Source: Holosporales bacterium
GTDB lineage: Bacteria; Pseudomonadota; Alphaproteobacteria; UBA3830; JAIRMZ01
Assembly: GCA_031255325.1 (NCBI GenBank)
Contig: JAIRST010000031.1
Span: 1 to 24,160 of the forward strand
Direction of reading: 5' to 3'
Length of the DNA: 24,160 nt
The translations under genes were made by a program, and so were the position numbers. Numbering within the stretch: position 1 is the first letter of the stretch; each line of letters opens with the position of its first letter. Shown here piece after piece: positions 6,892-16,659 of the stretch. The notes beneath the pieces are model-generated. The model was not told where the DNA came from. It ran no database searches and saw nothing but the letters and a program-made list of their open reading frames with translations.

Positions 6892-7362
6892 ATGAAGTTG
6901 GGTGTTTTTTATTGTCCGAAGCAATCGTCGACAGAAAATCTTGCGGGAGATTTTGCTCACCGTTTGCTTTTGCGAGATGTGATCATTTTACAAGGTGACA
7001 TTGGAGCGGGAAAAACGACCTTTGCACGCGCTCTTATTAATGCTGTTGCAGTATCGCCTTGTGTCGCGAGAAGTCCGACTTTTCCGTTCGTGCAAGAGTA
7101 CGAGGTTATACAAGGACGCCTTTTGCATTACGATTTTTACCGATTGCGCGAAGAGAAAGAAATTTTCGATTTTGATTTTGAAGAAGCTCTCAGTCGCGAT
7201 ATTATTCTCATAGAATGGGCAGAGCGTATTCCCTGTAATTTGCTTCCCAAACATGGCTTGACAATTCGATTTGAAATGCGCCCTATGGGACGGCTTTTGT
7301 ATATTTCCGGAAGCAATGCGTGGCGTGCGCGCATTGAGTCTCTCGCCTTTCCTGCGTGTTAG
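6892..7362 (+). CDS. tsaE: tRNA t6A37 biosynthesis ATPase TsaE
   Basis: P-loop ATPase that supports the TsaB-TsaD complex making N6-threonylcarbamoyladenosine at position 37 of ANN-decoding tRNAs. The 156-residue product has Walker A GDIGAGKTTFARALI (about 37-51), SPTFPFVQEY (family pattern SPTF), LLHYDFYRL, and the Walker-B-like IILIEWAERIP (about 106-116), all standard for TsaE/YjeE. I chose ATG 6892 because the purine-rich AGAAGAAG at 6875-6882 is 9 nt upstream; an in-frame GTG at 6883 would overlap that site and add three residues. addB starts 7 bp after its stop. In many alphaproteobacteria amgK and murU-type genes lie between tsaE and addB; here they are absent. Confidence 0.95.
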   Translation: MKLGVFYCPKQSSTENLAGDFAHRLLLRDVIILQGDIGAGKTTFARALINAVAVSPCVARSPTFPFVQEYEVIQGRLLHYDFYRLREEKEIFDFDFEEALSRDIILIEWAERIPCNLLPKHGLTIRFEMRPMGRLLYISGSNAWRARIESLAFPAC

Positions 7363-7369
7363 AAATACC

Positions 7370-10054
7370 ATGACGGTTTTTTCAATTCCGTCTGCTACAG
7401 CTTTTCTTGACGTTCTCGCAGATCAAATCTTATACCGTTATCATTGCACCACAGATCTTTTAAGCCTCCGGTGTCTTCACGTTGTTTTACCTACTAAAAG
7501 AGCTTGCAGGAAATTTACAGAAGCCCTGAAAAGGCAAGCGAAAACCCCCATTTTTTTTCCGCAAATGCATGCCCTTGCAGCGGTGCAAGAAACGCAAACG
7601 GAATCCAATTTAGAACGCACACTCCGCTTTTTCTCATTTATTCAGCATTTTTTGCGTGATTATCACGCCGCTTCCTCTCCTTATCCTCTTTTTACGTCTA
7701 TTCCTGCATTGATTTCTTTGTTAGACGAAGCTTTCCTTTACGAAACACGGGCTCCTCCTTTGGACATGACCTCCGAGAGAGTGACCTTTTTCTGCGCACT
7801 TTACAAAGCAGTAACGCATTCCCCGGAACTGACAGCTTTGCTGGGAGCGTGTCAAACACACACCGCTCTTCAGGAAGTCATTACACAGATCCATTCTTAC
7901 CCTAAAAATCCTATCGTTCTGGCAGGGATTACCTCTATTTTTCCTAAAATGCTAGAGGTTTTTCGGCTTGTAAATGAACAATCTAATAGCATGATCGTCT
8001 TTCCAGAGCTTATACAACTGGACCCTGCCGTCTATGCAACTCTTACACCAGAGCATCCACAATATGCGTTGTATACTATACTAAAGGCAATTTCTTTATC
8101 TCCTAAGGACGTTCTTTCGTTAGGGGATGTTCCCGAACAGGCGATCAAATGTACGCAGTGTATTACATCTGCGTTGACCGAGCAAACGAAAAATATTGCG
8201 ACAGCACCCCCTCCAAAAGGTGTCACTCTTATAGAAGCTGCCCACGCCCAAGAAGAAGCTTTTATTATCGCACTTCTTTTGCGAGAAGCTTTTGAGACAC
8301 CTCTTAAAATGGCCGCTTTAGTTACGGTGGATACTGATCTTGTAAGACGTGTGGAAGCTTATCTGAAACGCTGGAATTTAACAGCCGATGTTTCACAAGG
8401 ACGCCCGCTTATTCAAACCCAAGAGGGGATATTTGCCTTGCTATGCGCTGAGGTCATGGAAGAAAATTTTGCAGATATTCCTCTCTTAGCACTTTTAAAA
8501 CATCCTTTTAGCCTTTTACCTATCGACACTATCTTAGAAATTGAACAAGAGCTTAGAAAAGGGCAAGAGACACTGGTAACTCTGTTAGAGACCCCTGATC
8601 TGTTTCCTCGAATCAAAGACCTTGTTGCCGTACCCCCCGCAGAAGAAGCAGGATTTTTGGAATTTGTTTCCTTTCATGAGCGTCTTTTTACATCCTTTTT
8701 GTCTTTAGAGGCCATCCGTTCTTTGGAAAAGACGAATGGTGTTCCTCTTTTTCGACATTTAAAAGTAATAGGGAATTTTACGATTTCCAAATCTGCTTAC
8801 CGACGTCTGTTTGCCCATCTTTTGAAAACACAAGTAAAACGAGGGACGGAGCATGAATCCCCACGTCTGTTTATCTGGGGCCCTTTGGAAGCTCGCTTAT
8901 TACATGTGGATCGTATTATTTGGGGGGGTCTTAATGATGAGGCGTGGATAAAGACAAAAGCGGCTGATCGATGGTTGTCGCAGAAAGAACGTCAGCAGCT
9001 AGGATTGCATTTTCACGACCAAAGAATGGGATTTCTTGCTCACAATTTTGTTTCCGCTTTTGGCGCTGAGGAAGTTTTTTTGACGCGGACATGCTTAAAA
9101 AAAGATGTTCAAACCTGTCCCGTTCTTTGGCTCAAACTTCTGGAAGCGTATTTTGGTAATCTGCACCCTTGGCGCGAGCAGGCGGCCTATTACACATGGT
9201 TAGCACTGTATGCATATGGGCAGCAAAGGGTAAAACGTGTCAATGTGCGACCTATCCCTTGCCCTTCTTTGTCTGTGCGGCCAACTTCTTTGTCTGTTAC
9301 AGATGTAGAGCTCCTCATTCGGAATCCTTATGCTGTTTATGCACGTCATATTTTAGGACTAAAGCCATTAGCAGATCTTGCGGAAGATCCCGCTCCTTTA
9401 CGCCGAGGAAATTATGTGCATAAAGCACTTGAATATATGGCGCACCATCTTCCTGAAGAAGAGGCACAGGCTTTCTTGGACTATCTTCTTTGCAAGAAAT
9501 TCCCTGTTCCAGAGATTTTGCTTTATTGGCGTTCTCGTCTGGAAAGAATTCTGGCATGGTGCTTGCAGAAATTTCTGGAAAATCGCCCGCATATTGCGAA
9601 AAGCTATACCGAAATCCGAGGAACATTAACTTTTCCGGATTTTGATTTTACGTTGATAAGCAAGGCAGATCGCCTAGATATTCTGGATACAGGATCTGTG
9701 CAGATTATCGACTATAAAACCGGTATTCTTCCAAAAGAGAAAGACCTTCGTTGTGGAATAGCACCACAACTCCCCTTGGAAGCAGCTATTGCGACTTTTG
9801 GATCTTTTCCTCCTTTAAAAGCTTCCTCTGTAGAAGCGCTTATCTTTTGGCATCTGAAGGGCGATTTTTCTTCCTGCACAGAAGTTATTTATGACGAAGC
9901 GCATACATGGGCAGAAGCAGCGCGCCTAGGGATGGAGCGCCTCTTGAAAACCTATCAAGAACCAACGCGCGGGTATCCGGCTTATCCTCTTGAGGCTATA
10001 GCGCCGGTATATGATGCTTATGCCCACCTCGCGCGCGTCAAAGAATGGAGGTAA
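7370..10054 (+). CDS. addB: AddB, helicase-nuclease subunit for double-strand break repair
   Basis: Partner of AddA in the alphaproteobacterial AddAB enzyme, which resects double-strand ends for RecA loading. The product has 894 residues. The N-terminus MTVFSIPSATAFLDVLADQI and the LHVVLPTKRACRKFTEAL block near residue 40 are typical of alphaproteobacterial AddB. A C-terminal PD-(D/E)XK nuclease is visible: RRGNYVHKALEYM (about 678-690) and VQIIDYKTG (about 777-785), with D and K of the active site in IIDYK. The open frame extends upstream into tsaE, but ATG 7370 gives the expected start, just after the tsaE stop. No strong Shine-Dalgarno is seen, so it may be translationally coupled. It ends a few bases before addA. 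Confidence 0.95.
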   Translation: MTVFSIPSATAFLDVLADQILYRYHCTTDLLSLRCLHVVLPTKRACRKFTEALKRQAKTPIFFPQMHALAAVQETQTESNLERTLRFFSFIQHFLRDYHAASSPYPLFTSIPALISLLDEAFLYETRAPPLDMTSERVTFFCALYKAVTHSPELTALLGACQTHTALQEVITQIHSYPKNPIVLAGITSIFPKMLEVFRLVNEQSNSMIVFPELIQLDPAVYATLTPEHPQYALYTILKAISLSPKDVLSLGDVPEQAIKCTQCITSALTEQTKNIATAPPPKGVTLIEAAHAQEEAFIIALLLREAFETPLKMAALVTVDTDLVRRVEAYLKRWNLTADVSQGRPLIQTQEGIFALLCAEVMEENFADIPLLALLKHPFSLLPIDTILEIEQELRKGQETLVTLLETPDLFPRIKDLVAVPPAEEAGFLEFVSFHERLFTSFLSLEAIRSLEKTNGVPLFRHLKVIGNFTISKSAYRRLFAHLLKTQVKRGTEHESPRLFIWGPLEARLLHVDRIIWGGLNDEAWIKTKAADRWLSQKERQQLGLHFHDQRMGFLAHNFVSAFGAEEVFLTRTCLKKDVQTCPVLWLKLLEAYFGNLHPWREQAAYYTWLALYAYGQQRVKRVNVRPIPCPSLSVRPTSLSVTDVELLIRNPYAVYARHILGLKPLADLAEDPAPLRRGNYVHKALEYMAHHLPEEEAQAFLDYLLCKKFPVPEILLYWRSRLERILAWCLQKFLENRPHIAKSYTEIRGTLTFPDFDFTLISKADRLDILDTGSVQIIDYKTGILPKEKDLRCGIAPQLPLEAAIATFGSFPPLKASSVEALIFWHLKGDFSSCTEVIYDEAHTWAEAARLGMERLLKTYQEPTRGYPAYPLEAIAPVYDAYAHLARVKEWR

Positions 10055-10059
10055 TCGGG

Positions 10060-13000
10060 ATGTATAATCCCGTTCACGATCCCCGTATTTCCTTATGGAT
10101 TGAAGCGTCAGCAGGAACCGGAAAGACAAAAACACTCATAGATCGCCTTTTGGCATTGCTATTGTCAGGTGTTACGCCCTCAAAAATTTTATGTATTACC
10201 TATACTAAAGCCGCTGCTTACGAAATGCGAGAACGTCTTGAAACTTGCCTTCTTGCTTGGCGGCAGGATGAAGATATAAACGCTACCTTGAAACAAGCAG
10301 GATTTTCAAAAGCCTATGCCTTGCAAGCACGGAAATTATGGGGAAAGGTACTTCACACGCCTGTGCGGTTTCATACCTTACACAGTTTTTGTCAATCCAT
10401 TTTGGAACGTTTCGGTTCCATGCCACAAAGTGTCATTGACTCTACCGAGCAAGATGTTTTTTTAGAGCGCGCATTGGATAGTACCATTAAAAATGCTGCT
10501 CATGAGGCTGTTTTGAACACTGTGTTTCAGCATGTCTCTTGCCTCATGGATCGAAAAAGCTTGCTTGATGCGTTCAAAGAAGTGCTTCGTTTTCGCACAA
10601 ACCTTGAAATGCTTTCCGTGCGCTCTTTTACAGAACTTTACGCTCAGTATACCGCTGCTTTTTTGGATCAAAAAACCTCAGACGATGCATTGCTTGAAGA
10701 GGCCATTACCCCTCTATTCAAAGAACGCATCGAACACATAAGCCACCTTTTTGCTGAAGGCACAAAAACCGAGCAATCTTTCGCACAAAGTCTGCAGGAT
10801 TGGCTTAAAAGGCCCTGTATTTCCAGTACCTTTAATTTATTAACCCTCCCCTTCTTGACGCAGGCAGGGGCAATTCGCAAAAAATTACTCAGCAAAGAGC
10901 TTCAGAAGACACATCCTGAAGGTATTCCTCTTATAGAAGAGACAGCTACACATGTGCAAGAAATTTTCACTCAATTAACACATATTCAGGCAGCGCGAGC
11001 ACACTTTTCTATCGCCTATTTTTTAGGAGTCCTATTTTCCGTTTACACGCATCTGAAGGAGCGTGAACAGGTTCTTGATTTCGATGATCTTATTTTTAAA
11101 ACACGTGCTTTAATAACAGAACAAGGAGCAGAGACCCTCTTATATGCTTTAGATGAAGGCATCGACCATATCCTTCTTGACGAAGCACAAGACACAAGCA
11201 AAGAACAATGGGAAATGATTTTAGCTTTAAGTGCGGAGTTTTTCTGTCATGATGATCCAACGCGCCCTTTCAGAAGTATGTGTGTGGTAGGGGATCGCAA
11301 ACAATCGATCTATAGTTTCCAAGGAGCAGATATCGCATGTTTTGATGCCGTTAAAACGTTTTATTTGGCGTCTTCTGATAAGTGGACATGTCTCGATCTA
11401 CGAACTTCTTTTCGTTCAACACCGATTGTTCTTTCGAGTATCGATGCAACATTCCGTGATCCAACCAAGACCTCTGGCGTCTGCAACGGAAAAGCCATCT
11501 ACCATACGCCGCAGCGTACTACGGTTCCAGGAATGTTTGAGCTTTGGCCTATCGTGGAGGCAGAAGAGACATCCCCTCCGCTAGAACCTTGGGCGGTACC
11601 AGAGATCGCAAAACGTCCCCTCACACCAGAAGAAAAACTTGCTGAATATATTGCCCAATTTATTCGACGTACTCTTGATAATAATACACCTGTACCTTCT
11701 TGTGGGCGTACTGCCCAACCAGAAGATTTTCTCGTACTGATGCAGCAGCGTGGTACCTTAATGACGGTTCTTACTCAGGCGTTGCGCAGAGAAAATATAG
11801 TAACGGCAGGGGCGGATTGTATAGCACTGCATGATGAGATTTTCGTCGACGACCTGCTTGCTGCGGCTTGTTTTTCTTTATATCCAGATGACGATTTAAA
11901 TCTTGCCAGTTTACTTAAAAGTCCTTTTATAGGATGGACAGAAGAGGCACTTTTTGACATCTGTCGTGCTTGGAAAGCATCAAGTGCCTCTTCTTTATGG
12001 GCATATATACGAACACAAAATGCCGCTTTTACGCCTATGTTGGAAGAATGGATAACAGTGGGCAAGACATTCTCCCCTTATACTTTCTTTCTATATGTCC
12101 TTCAGCATGAACAGGCAGCTTCTCGTTTAACTGACGCTGTAACAGTTGACGATCGGGAAAAGATTGATGCCTTCTTAGAGGTTGCTTTGGCATTTGAAGA
12201 AGAAATTTCTCTTTCTCTTGAACGTTTTGTTTCCTGGTTCAAAGCACATCCTGTCTTTCTAAAGCGTGAAACAACAACAAATTCTATCCAAGGAGTACGC
12301 CTGATGACGGTGCATGGAGCAAAGGGGTTGCAGGCGCCTTTTGTCATTTTGGCCGATGCTGGTACTGTATATGAACGCACGCCGACGTTTTCGTGGTGTC
12401 CTGATGGGTTATTGTTTTGGATCTCGAACCCAGCCTATAGAATAGGCCCAGTCGAAGCGCTCTATGATAAAATACAACAGGTCAATGGTTATGAATCAGA
12501 GCGCCTTTTGTATGTTGCTATGACACGTGCCCAGGATGCTTTATACATTACAGGATTTAAGCGGAAACGCGCTATTTCCCCGAAAAGTTGGTACACTTTG
12601 ATCCAGGCTCAAGTCTCTCCTCTATTGGAAGAACACTATGACCCTTTGTGGCAAGATCCTATTTTACATTTCTCTCAGTCGTCCTTGATAGGGGAGAACA
12701 TGGTTTTACCTTCAAAGGAGGTTCCTAAGAACACACAATCGCAACCTTTTCCCGCATGGTTTTCACACCGAATCAACGTACAAACTTTGGATCCTGATCC
12801 CCTCTCTTCGCAGCAAGAAACTGAATATGTGCGTGGATTGGCTATCCACACATTGCTTGAAGAATTACCTAAATATCCTGCTGCTTTTTGGGCTGAAAAA
12901 GGACGAGAGATAGTAGAAAATTACACAGACGAAATTGACCTTGATGCCATCTTAGAAGAGACGTTAGCCGTTTTGACAAAGTACAGTTTTCTCTTTTCAG

Positions 13001-13311
13001 ATCCTACGGCATCGGAAATTTCTTTTTTCTCTCCTACGGGAAGTGGGGCGACAGGCCGTATCGACCGCATTTACGACACAGAAGAAGCGATCTGGCTTAT
13101 TGATTTCAAAACAGACCGCTTCGTTCCAAAAGATTTTCAGCAAATTCCCTCCCCCTATAAGACACAGCTTAAATTTTATTATGATGCTTTTGTGAATAAT
13201 AAAAAGCCTGTAAAAGTTGCCTTATTATGGACGACTACTCCAATTTTAATGGAAATTCCTAAAGAATTTCTTTCAATACAAAAGAATTTTTTGCCTTCTT
13301 TACAAAGATAA
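10060..13311 (+). CDS. addA: AddA, UvrD-family helicase-nuclease subunit
   Basis: ATP-dependent helicase and nuclease that works with AddB in recombinational repair. The product has 1083 residues. Superfamily 1 motifs read in order: Walker A EASAGTGKTKTL (about 14-25), Walker B LLDEAQDTSKEQW (about 371), motif III VVGDRKQSIYSFQGAD (about 409), LRTSFRSTP (motif IV region), motif V LMTVHGAKGLQAPFV (about 748) and motif VI ERLLYVAMTRAQDALYITG (about 814). The C-terminal nuclease shows GRIDRIYD and IWLIDFKTDRF (about 998-1018). ATG 10060 is chosen because GGAGG at 10047-10051 is 8 nt upstream; an earlier in-frame ATG at 10045 overlaps the addB stop and has no such site. Confidence 0.97.
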   Translation: MYNPVHDPRISLWIEASAGTGKTKTLIDRLLALLLSGVTPSKILCITYTKAAAYEMRERLETCLLAWRQDEDINATLKQAGFSKAYALQARKLWGKVLHTPVRFHTLHSFCQSILERFGSMPQSVIDSTEQDVFLERALDSTIKNAAHEAVLNTVFQHVSCLMDRKSLLDAFKEVLRFRTNLEMLSVRSFTELYAQYTAAFLDQKTSDDALLEEAITPLFKERIEHISHLFAEGTKTEQSFAQSLQDWLKRPCISSTFNLLTLPFLTQAGAIRKKLLSKELQKTHPEGIPLIEETATHVQEIFTQLTHIQAARAHFSIAYFLGVLFSVYTHLKEREQVLDFDDLIFKTRALITEQGAETLLYALDEGIDHILLDEAQDTSKEQWEMILALSAEFFCHDDPTRPFRSMCVVGDRKQSIYSFQGADIACFDAVKTFYLASSDKWTCLDLRTSFRSTPIVLSSIDATFRDPTKTSGVCNGKAIYHTPQRTTVPGMFELWPIVEAEETSPPLEPWAVPEIAKRPLTPEEKLAEYIAQFIRRTLDNNTPVPSCGRTAQPEDFLVLMQQRGTLMTVLTQALRRENIVTAGADCIALHDEIFVDDLLAAACFSLYPDDDLNLASLLKSPFIGWTEEALFDICRAWKASSASSLWAYIRTQNAAFTPMLEEWITVGKTFSPYTFFLYVLQHEQAASRLTDAVTVDDREKIDAFLEVALAFEEEISLSLERFVSWFKAHPVFLKRETTTNSIQGVRLMTVHGAKGLQAPFVILADAGTVYERTPTFSWCPDGLLFWISNPAYRIGPVEALYDKIQQVNGYESERLLYVAMTRAQDALYITGFKRKRAISPKSWYTLIQAQVSPLLEEHYDPLWQDPILHFSQSSLIGENMVLPSKEVPKNTQSQPFPAWFSHRINVQTLDPDPLSSQQETEYVRGLAIHTLLEELPKYPAAFWAEKGREIVENYTDEIDLDAILEETLAVLTKYSFLFSDPTASEISFFSPTGSGATGRIDRIYDTEEAIWLIDFKTDRFVPKDFQQIPSPYKTQLKFYYDAFVNNKKPVKVALLWTTTPILMEIPKEFLSIQKNFLPSLQR

Positions 13312-13312
13312 C

Positions 13313-13340
13313 GATTGAATAATAGCGTATTTTTTCAATC
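13313..13340. terminator. Hairpin between convergent addA and nadK
   Basis: GATTGAA (13313-13319) pairs with TTCAATC (13334-13340), with an inner AATA/TATT stem around GCG. It sits right after the addA stop and overlaps the nadK stop. Part of its 3' side is T-rich, but no long U-tract follows, so it is a weak bidirectional terminator candidate. Confidence 0.4.
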
Positions 13341-14097
13341 AATCATTGAATTGCTCTCCGAGGATTCGATCTTGCAGGGACGTTTCTTGATCAAACAAAA
13401 GCGTTGCAGGATGCTGTTCATCTTGAACAACGGTTAACGTCAAAACGTCACGCACTTCGGTAAAATCTGTAACTGCATTGATGGGACGTTTCTGCGCTTC
13501 ATGAATAGAAAATTCGAGGATTGAACTTGCGTTGAGTAAAGCGCCACGCCAACTTCGTGGCCGAAATGTATTAATGGGCGTTAGAGCAAGCAAATACGCC
13601 TCCAAAGGAATAATCGGACCATGTGCTGAGAAATTATAAGCCGTACTCCCCAAAGGGGTCGCAACGATAATTCCATCGCTTACAAGTTCTGAAAGGCGTT
13701 TTACACCATTAATCGTAACAGAAATCTTGGCTGTTTGATGCGTGGCACGAAAAAGATAAACTTCATTGAAAGCGTATGCTTCATAAGTAGCACCGTCTGC
13801 TGTGACAGCCTTCATTGTCAAGGGAAAAATCGTTACCCGATGCGCTTTTGTTAAACGGTCTGGAAGGTTTTCTATTTGGCACGTATTTGTGAGAAATCCC
13901 AAGCTTCCTTTATTCATTCCATAAACAGGGATTGCAAGAGGTCTTGCATGATGCAGAGCATGCAAAACAGACCCATCTCCGCCAATAGCGACAATAACGT
14001 CAGCTTCCTCTAAAGCTACGTGACCATAGGCCTTTACCAATTGTGCAAGAACGGAGCTGGTTCTCAGCCCCCGTTTCGCTGAAAAGTGAATTTTCAT
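13339..14097 (-). CDS. nadK: NAD kinase
   Basis: Phosphorylates NAD to NADP using ATP or polyphosphate in the cytosol. The 252-residue length is typical of alphaproteobacterial NadK. The GGDG motif is at 39-42 (VIVAIGGDGSVLHALH), followed by PVYGMNKGSLGFLTN, the asparagine-glutamate motif in AYAFNEVYLFR, and the conserved LSELVSDGIIVATPLGSTAYNFSAHGPI block, with TPINTFRPRSWRG after it. It starts at the ATG ending at 14097. A consensus TATAAT lies at 14117-14122 (minus strand), about 20 nt upstream. The preceding gene on this strand, priA, ends at 14280 and is probably transcribed separately. Confidence 0.96.
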   Translation of the reverse strand: MKIHFSAKRGLRTSSVLAQLVKAYGHVALEEADVIVAIGGDGSVLHALHHARPLAIPVYGMNKGSLGFLTNTCQIENLPDRLTKAHRVTIFPLTMKAVTADGATYEAYAFNEVYLFRATHQTAKISVTINGVKRLSELVSDGIIVATPLGSTAYNFSAHGPIIPLEAYLLALTPINTFRPRSWRGALLNASSILEFSIHEAQKRPINAVTDFTEVRDVLTLTVVQDEQHPATLLFDQETSLQDRILGEQFND

Positions 14098-14116
14098 AAA
14101 ATAATTCTAACAGATT

Positions 14117-14122
14117 ATTATA
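14117..14122 (-). promoter_or_regulatory. Possible -10 element of nadK
   Basis: TATAAT on the minus strand, 19 nt before the nadK ATG. The hexamer 17 nt further upstream (TAAAAT) is a poor -35, so activator help or a weak promoter is possible. Confidence 0.4.
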
Positions 14123-14279
14123 CTCGTAGCCTATCTGATATTTTAACGAATCCAGCTTTTAATGCGTCGATCTATATATGGAAATCAATCATAATTAATA
14201 GGAAAATATTCTTTATTCTATATTTTTGATAAAATATATTTGTTATTTTAAATATATTTTGTTAAATAATACTCTTTTT

Positions 14280-16244
14280 CTATAAGAAACTCATTGGATC
14301 GATATCGATTTCTAGGCGGCAAGTTTTGGGTAAAGGAGCTTGAGCGCACCACTTTTTCAGAAAGGACGTCAAAGAAATAGAGCGTGAAGCCCGTACCAAA
14401 ATACGCCAGCGATATCGCCTCCTTAAATAAGAAAGAGGGGCTGGTATAGGACCAAGCACTTCTATCGCTTCTTCTTGAGGAGATTGCTGGACAAAAACAC
14501 GCGCTGCTTGCTCTACAATGTCCGCTTGTCCTCCAGAAAGAATCAGAGCTATCAGGCGTACAAACGGAGGCATCTGTGCAGCCTTCCTCAGACGTGCTTC
14601 TTCATGCAAAAAAGCGTCTCTTTCAAAAAGCATCTGAAACAAAGGCTGATCTGGCGTATAAGTCTGCATATAGACATGTCCTGGTTTTTTCTCTCTTCCG
14701 GCGCGTCCTGCTACCTGATGAAGCAGCTGAAAAGTGTATTCGTGAGCACGAATATCTTCTGCGGCAAGAGCAAAATCCGCATCAATAACGCCAACACACG
14801 TCAGATTCGGAAAATGATGCCCTTTGGCAAGGATCTTTGTTCCTACAATGATTTGTACGGCACTTTCTTGGATGCTCTGAATGAACTGCTGCATTTTTTG
14901 GGGCGTATTAAGGGTATCGGAAGATGCCAGTGCCGCAGTCGCTTCAGGGAATAAGCTTTGTACCTCTTCGAAAACTTGTTCCGCCCCGATTCCCCAAGAG
15001 ATAAGCTCTACTGCACCACATTGAGGACATACGTTTGGACGCGCCACGCTATATCCACAATAGTGACACATCAACACACCCAATCGTCGATGCTCCACTA
15101 AATGCGTAGCACAATTAGGACATGTTATCTTTCCTCCACATACATGACACAATGTAACAGGGGCATACCCACGCCGATTCACATATAAGAGTATTTGCTC
15201 TTTTCTGTATAGGGTTTCGTACATACGCTGGATCAGTGTAGGAGAAAGGCATACTCGATTACGGGATGGCTCCTTTTTAAGGTCAATAATGGTCACCGAA
15301 GGGAACAGGCCACTGTATCGATGCGGTAAGTGTAGCACAGTGTAGCGTCCCTTTTCGGCATTTAAGAAGGTCTCTAAGGAAGGTGTCGCAGAAGAAAGCA
15401 CAATAGGGATATTCTCATATTTGGCACGTACAACCGCCATATCGCGAGCATTATAAAAACTACCCTCTTCTTGCTTGTAAGACGCATCGTGCTCTTCATC
15501 GACAACAATTAATCCTAATTTTGGAAAAGGGAGGAATAATGCTGACCGTGCCCCAACGACAAGAGCGGCTTGTCCAAGGGCAACATTTCGCCAAATCTCG
15601 CGTTTCTGAGCGGAAGTTTGTGCAGAATGCCATAAAACAGGTGTACATCCTAAGCGCATTTGACAACGTTCCATTAACGCTGTCGTTAAAGTAATTTCCG
15701 GAAGCAAAATAAGCACTTGCTGTCCTGCGCAAACAGCTTCTTGGGCCGCTTGTAAATAGACTTCTGTTTTGCCAGATCCCGTCACTCCATCCAAGAAAAA
15801 AGGATGGAAAACTTTATCTTTTACAGCAGTAGCAAGTGTTTCTGCACGTTCTTGCTGTATAGGCGAAAGGGCGAAAGAGGAAAGATCTTTCGGCCAGACA
15901 AGGTCAAAACTTTTACGCCTTCCAGAAGGTGTCTCGAATACCGCAGGCACACTAAGACACATCTTCAGAACGGCGCCAAGCGGAATCATCGTATATCGCG
16001 CCATCCAGTTGATGAATGCGCGCATGGGCGCTTCCAATACATAAGGTGCCAGAATTTCTGTGATATTTTTTATAGTCGATATTTCTGTTGGAGGTGAGCA
16101 AGCGTCTTCCCACACAACCCCTAGCACAGATCTATTTCCAAAAGGCACACGCACAATTTGCCCCACAGTAATTTCTGCAGGCGCCAAATACGTATACCAT
16201 TGCTTAACAGGCGCAGTGACAACAACAGAAACCAATTGAGCCAT
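14280..16244 (-). CDS. priA: Primosomal helicase PriA
   Basis: 3'-5' helicase that recognises abandoned forks and reloads the replisome. The product has 654 residues, shorter than the roughly 730 of E. coli, but all core parts are present. These are the 3'-DNA-binding N-terminal domain (VPFGNRSVLGVVW, about 33-45), Walker A GVTGSGKT (153-160), DEEHD (249-253), VLSSATPSLET (motif III), and a zinc-binding insertion with eight cysteines (366, 369, 375, 378, 393, 396, 406, 409). QVAGRAGR follows (motif VI), then a C-terminal IDIDPMSFL. It starts at the ATG ending at 16244. A TATAAA lies only a few nucleotides upstream of the start and no clear Shine-Dalgarno is seen. It is a monocistronic minus-strand gene. 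Confidence 0.97.
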   Translation of the reverse strand: MAQLVSVVVTAPVKQWYTYLAPAEITVGQIVRVPFGNRSVLGVVWEDACSPPTEISTIKNITEILAPYVLEAPMRAFINWMARYTMIPLGAVLKMCLSVPAVFETPSGRRKSFDLVWPKDLSSFALSPIQQERAETLATAVKDKVFHPFFLDGVTGSGKTEVYLQAAQEAVCAGQQVLILLPEITLTTALMERCQMRLGCTPVLWHSAQTSAQKREIWRNVALGQAALVVGARSALFLPFPKLGLIVVDEEHDASYKQEEGSFYNARDMAVVRAKYENIPIVLSSATPSLETFLNAEKGRYTVLHLPHRYSGLFPSVTIIDLKKEPSRNRVCLSPTLIQRMYETLYRKEQILLYVNRRGYAPVTLCHVCGGKITCPNCATHLVEHRRLGVLMCHYCGYSVARPNVCPQCGAVELISWGIGAEQVFEEVQSLFPEATAALASSDTLNTPQKMQQFIQSIQESAVQIIVGTKILAKGHHFPNLTCVGVIDADFALAAEDIRAHEYTFQLLHQVAGRAGREKKPGHVYMQTYTPDQPLFQMLFERDAFLHEEARLRKAAQMPPFVRLIALILSGGQADIVEQAARVFVQQSPQEEAIEVLGPIPAPLSYLRRRYRWRILVRASRSISLTSFLKKWCAQAPLPKTCRLEIDIDPMSFL

Positions 16245-16659
16245 TTTTCTTTATAGCAAACCTGATTGTGCATACACCATCCGCCAAAGCTTCAAAAGCA
16301 AAAAACATTTATGAGGGAATAAGGGGGGATTGTTATTATTACATTTGGAGATGACCGTCATTAGAGTCTAAAAGATGATTGCTTAGAAGACTAAGGGAAA
16401 TGTGCTTTCTCTCCGATAATAGACAAGTTATATTTCTATAAAAGTCTGCTCTCAGTTGGAAAGCGAACGCTATTTAATTTTGTTAAGAAGGGGAACGGGC
16501 AGTTTGAAAAAGGCAGCCGTTGTTTTTTGCAAAAAGTCTTTTGCGATTGTGATTTTAGGAAGGATTTTCCACAAACGGCTAATTTTGCCGTTTTTCTTTA
16601 CGTTTTATTAACTAAGCACCGGCAAGATCAAGCTTAAGAAGGGGGGTACTGTGTAGGTT
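16245..16659. other. 415-bp gene-free interval between divergent priA and TPR gene
   Basis: No ORF with coding character. It holds a strong plus-strand intrinsic terminator (16573-16595) and an upstream sequence able to pair with it (16515-16521). A GCAAAA-AGTC-TTTTGC hairpin (16529-16544) lies between. A single DnaA-box-like TTTTCCACA (16565-16573) occurs alone. No clear sigma-70 promoter was found, and no known structured RNA (SRP, tmRNA, RNase P) is recognisable. Confidence 0.55.
16573..16595 (+). terminator. Intrinsic terminator upstream of the TPR gene
   Basis: Stem AAACGGC (16573-16579) and GCCGTTT (16587-16593) with loop TAATTTT, running into TTTTTCTTT. It is well formed but has no ORF upstream on its strand. 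It therefore ends either a small RNA or a leader transcript of the gene at 16660. AGCCGTT at 16515-16521 can pair with AACGGCT at 16574-16580 and would disrupt it. Confidence 0.75.

Noticed and set aside
7271..7369. Upstream-extended addB start
   Set aside because: The extension lies inside tsaE in another frame and adds no family-like sequence. ATG 7370 gives the typical AddB N-terminus.
16565..16573. DnaA-box-like TTTTCCACA, possible origin
   Set aside because: A single box without a cluster, AT-rich unwinding element or origin-associated genes. It overlaps the terminator region.
16440..16600. Known structured RNA (SRP, 6S, tmRNA) before the TPR gene
   Set aside because: The conserved sequence signatures (for example the SRP GGAAGGAAGCAGCC motif) are not present.
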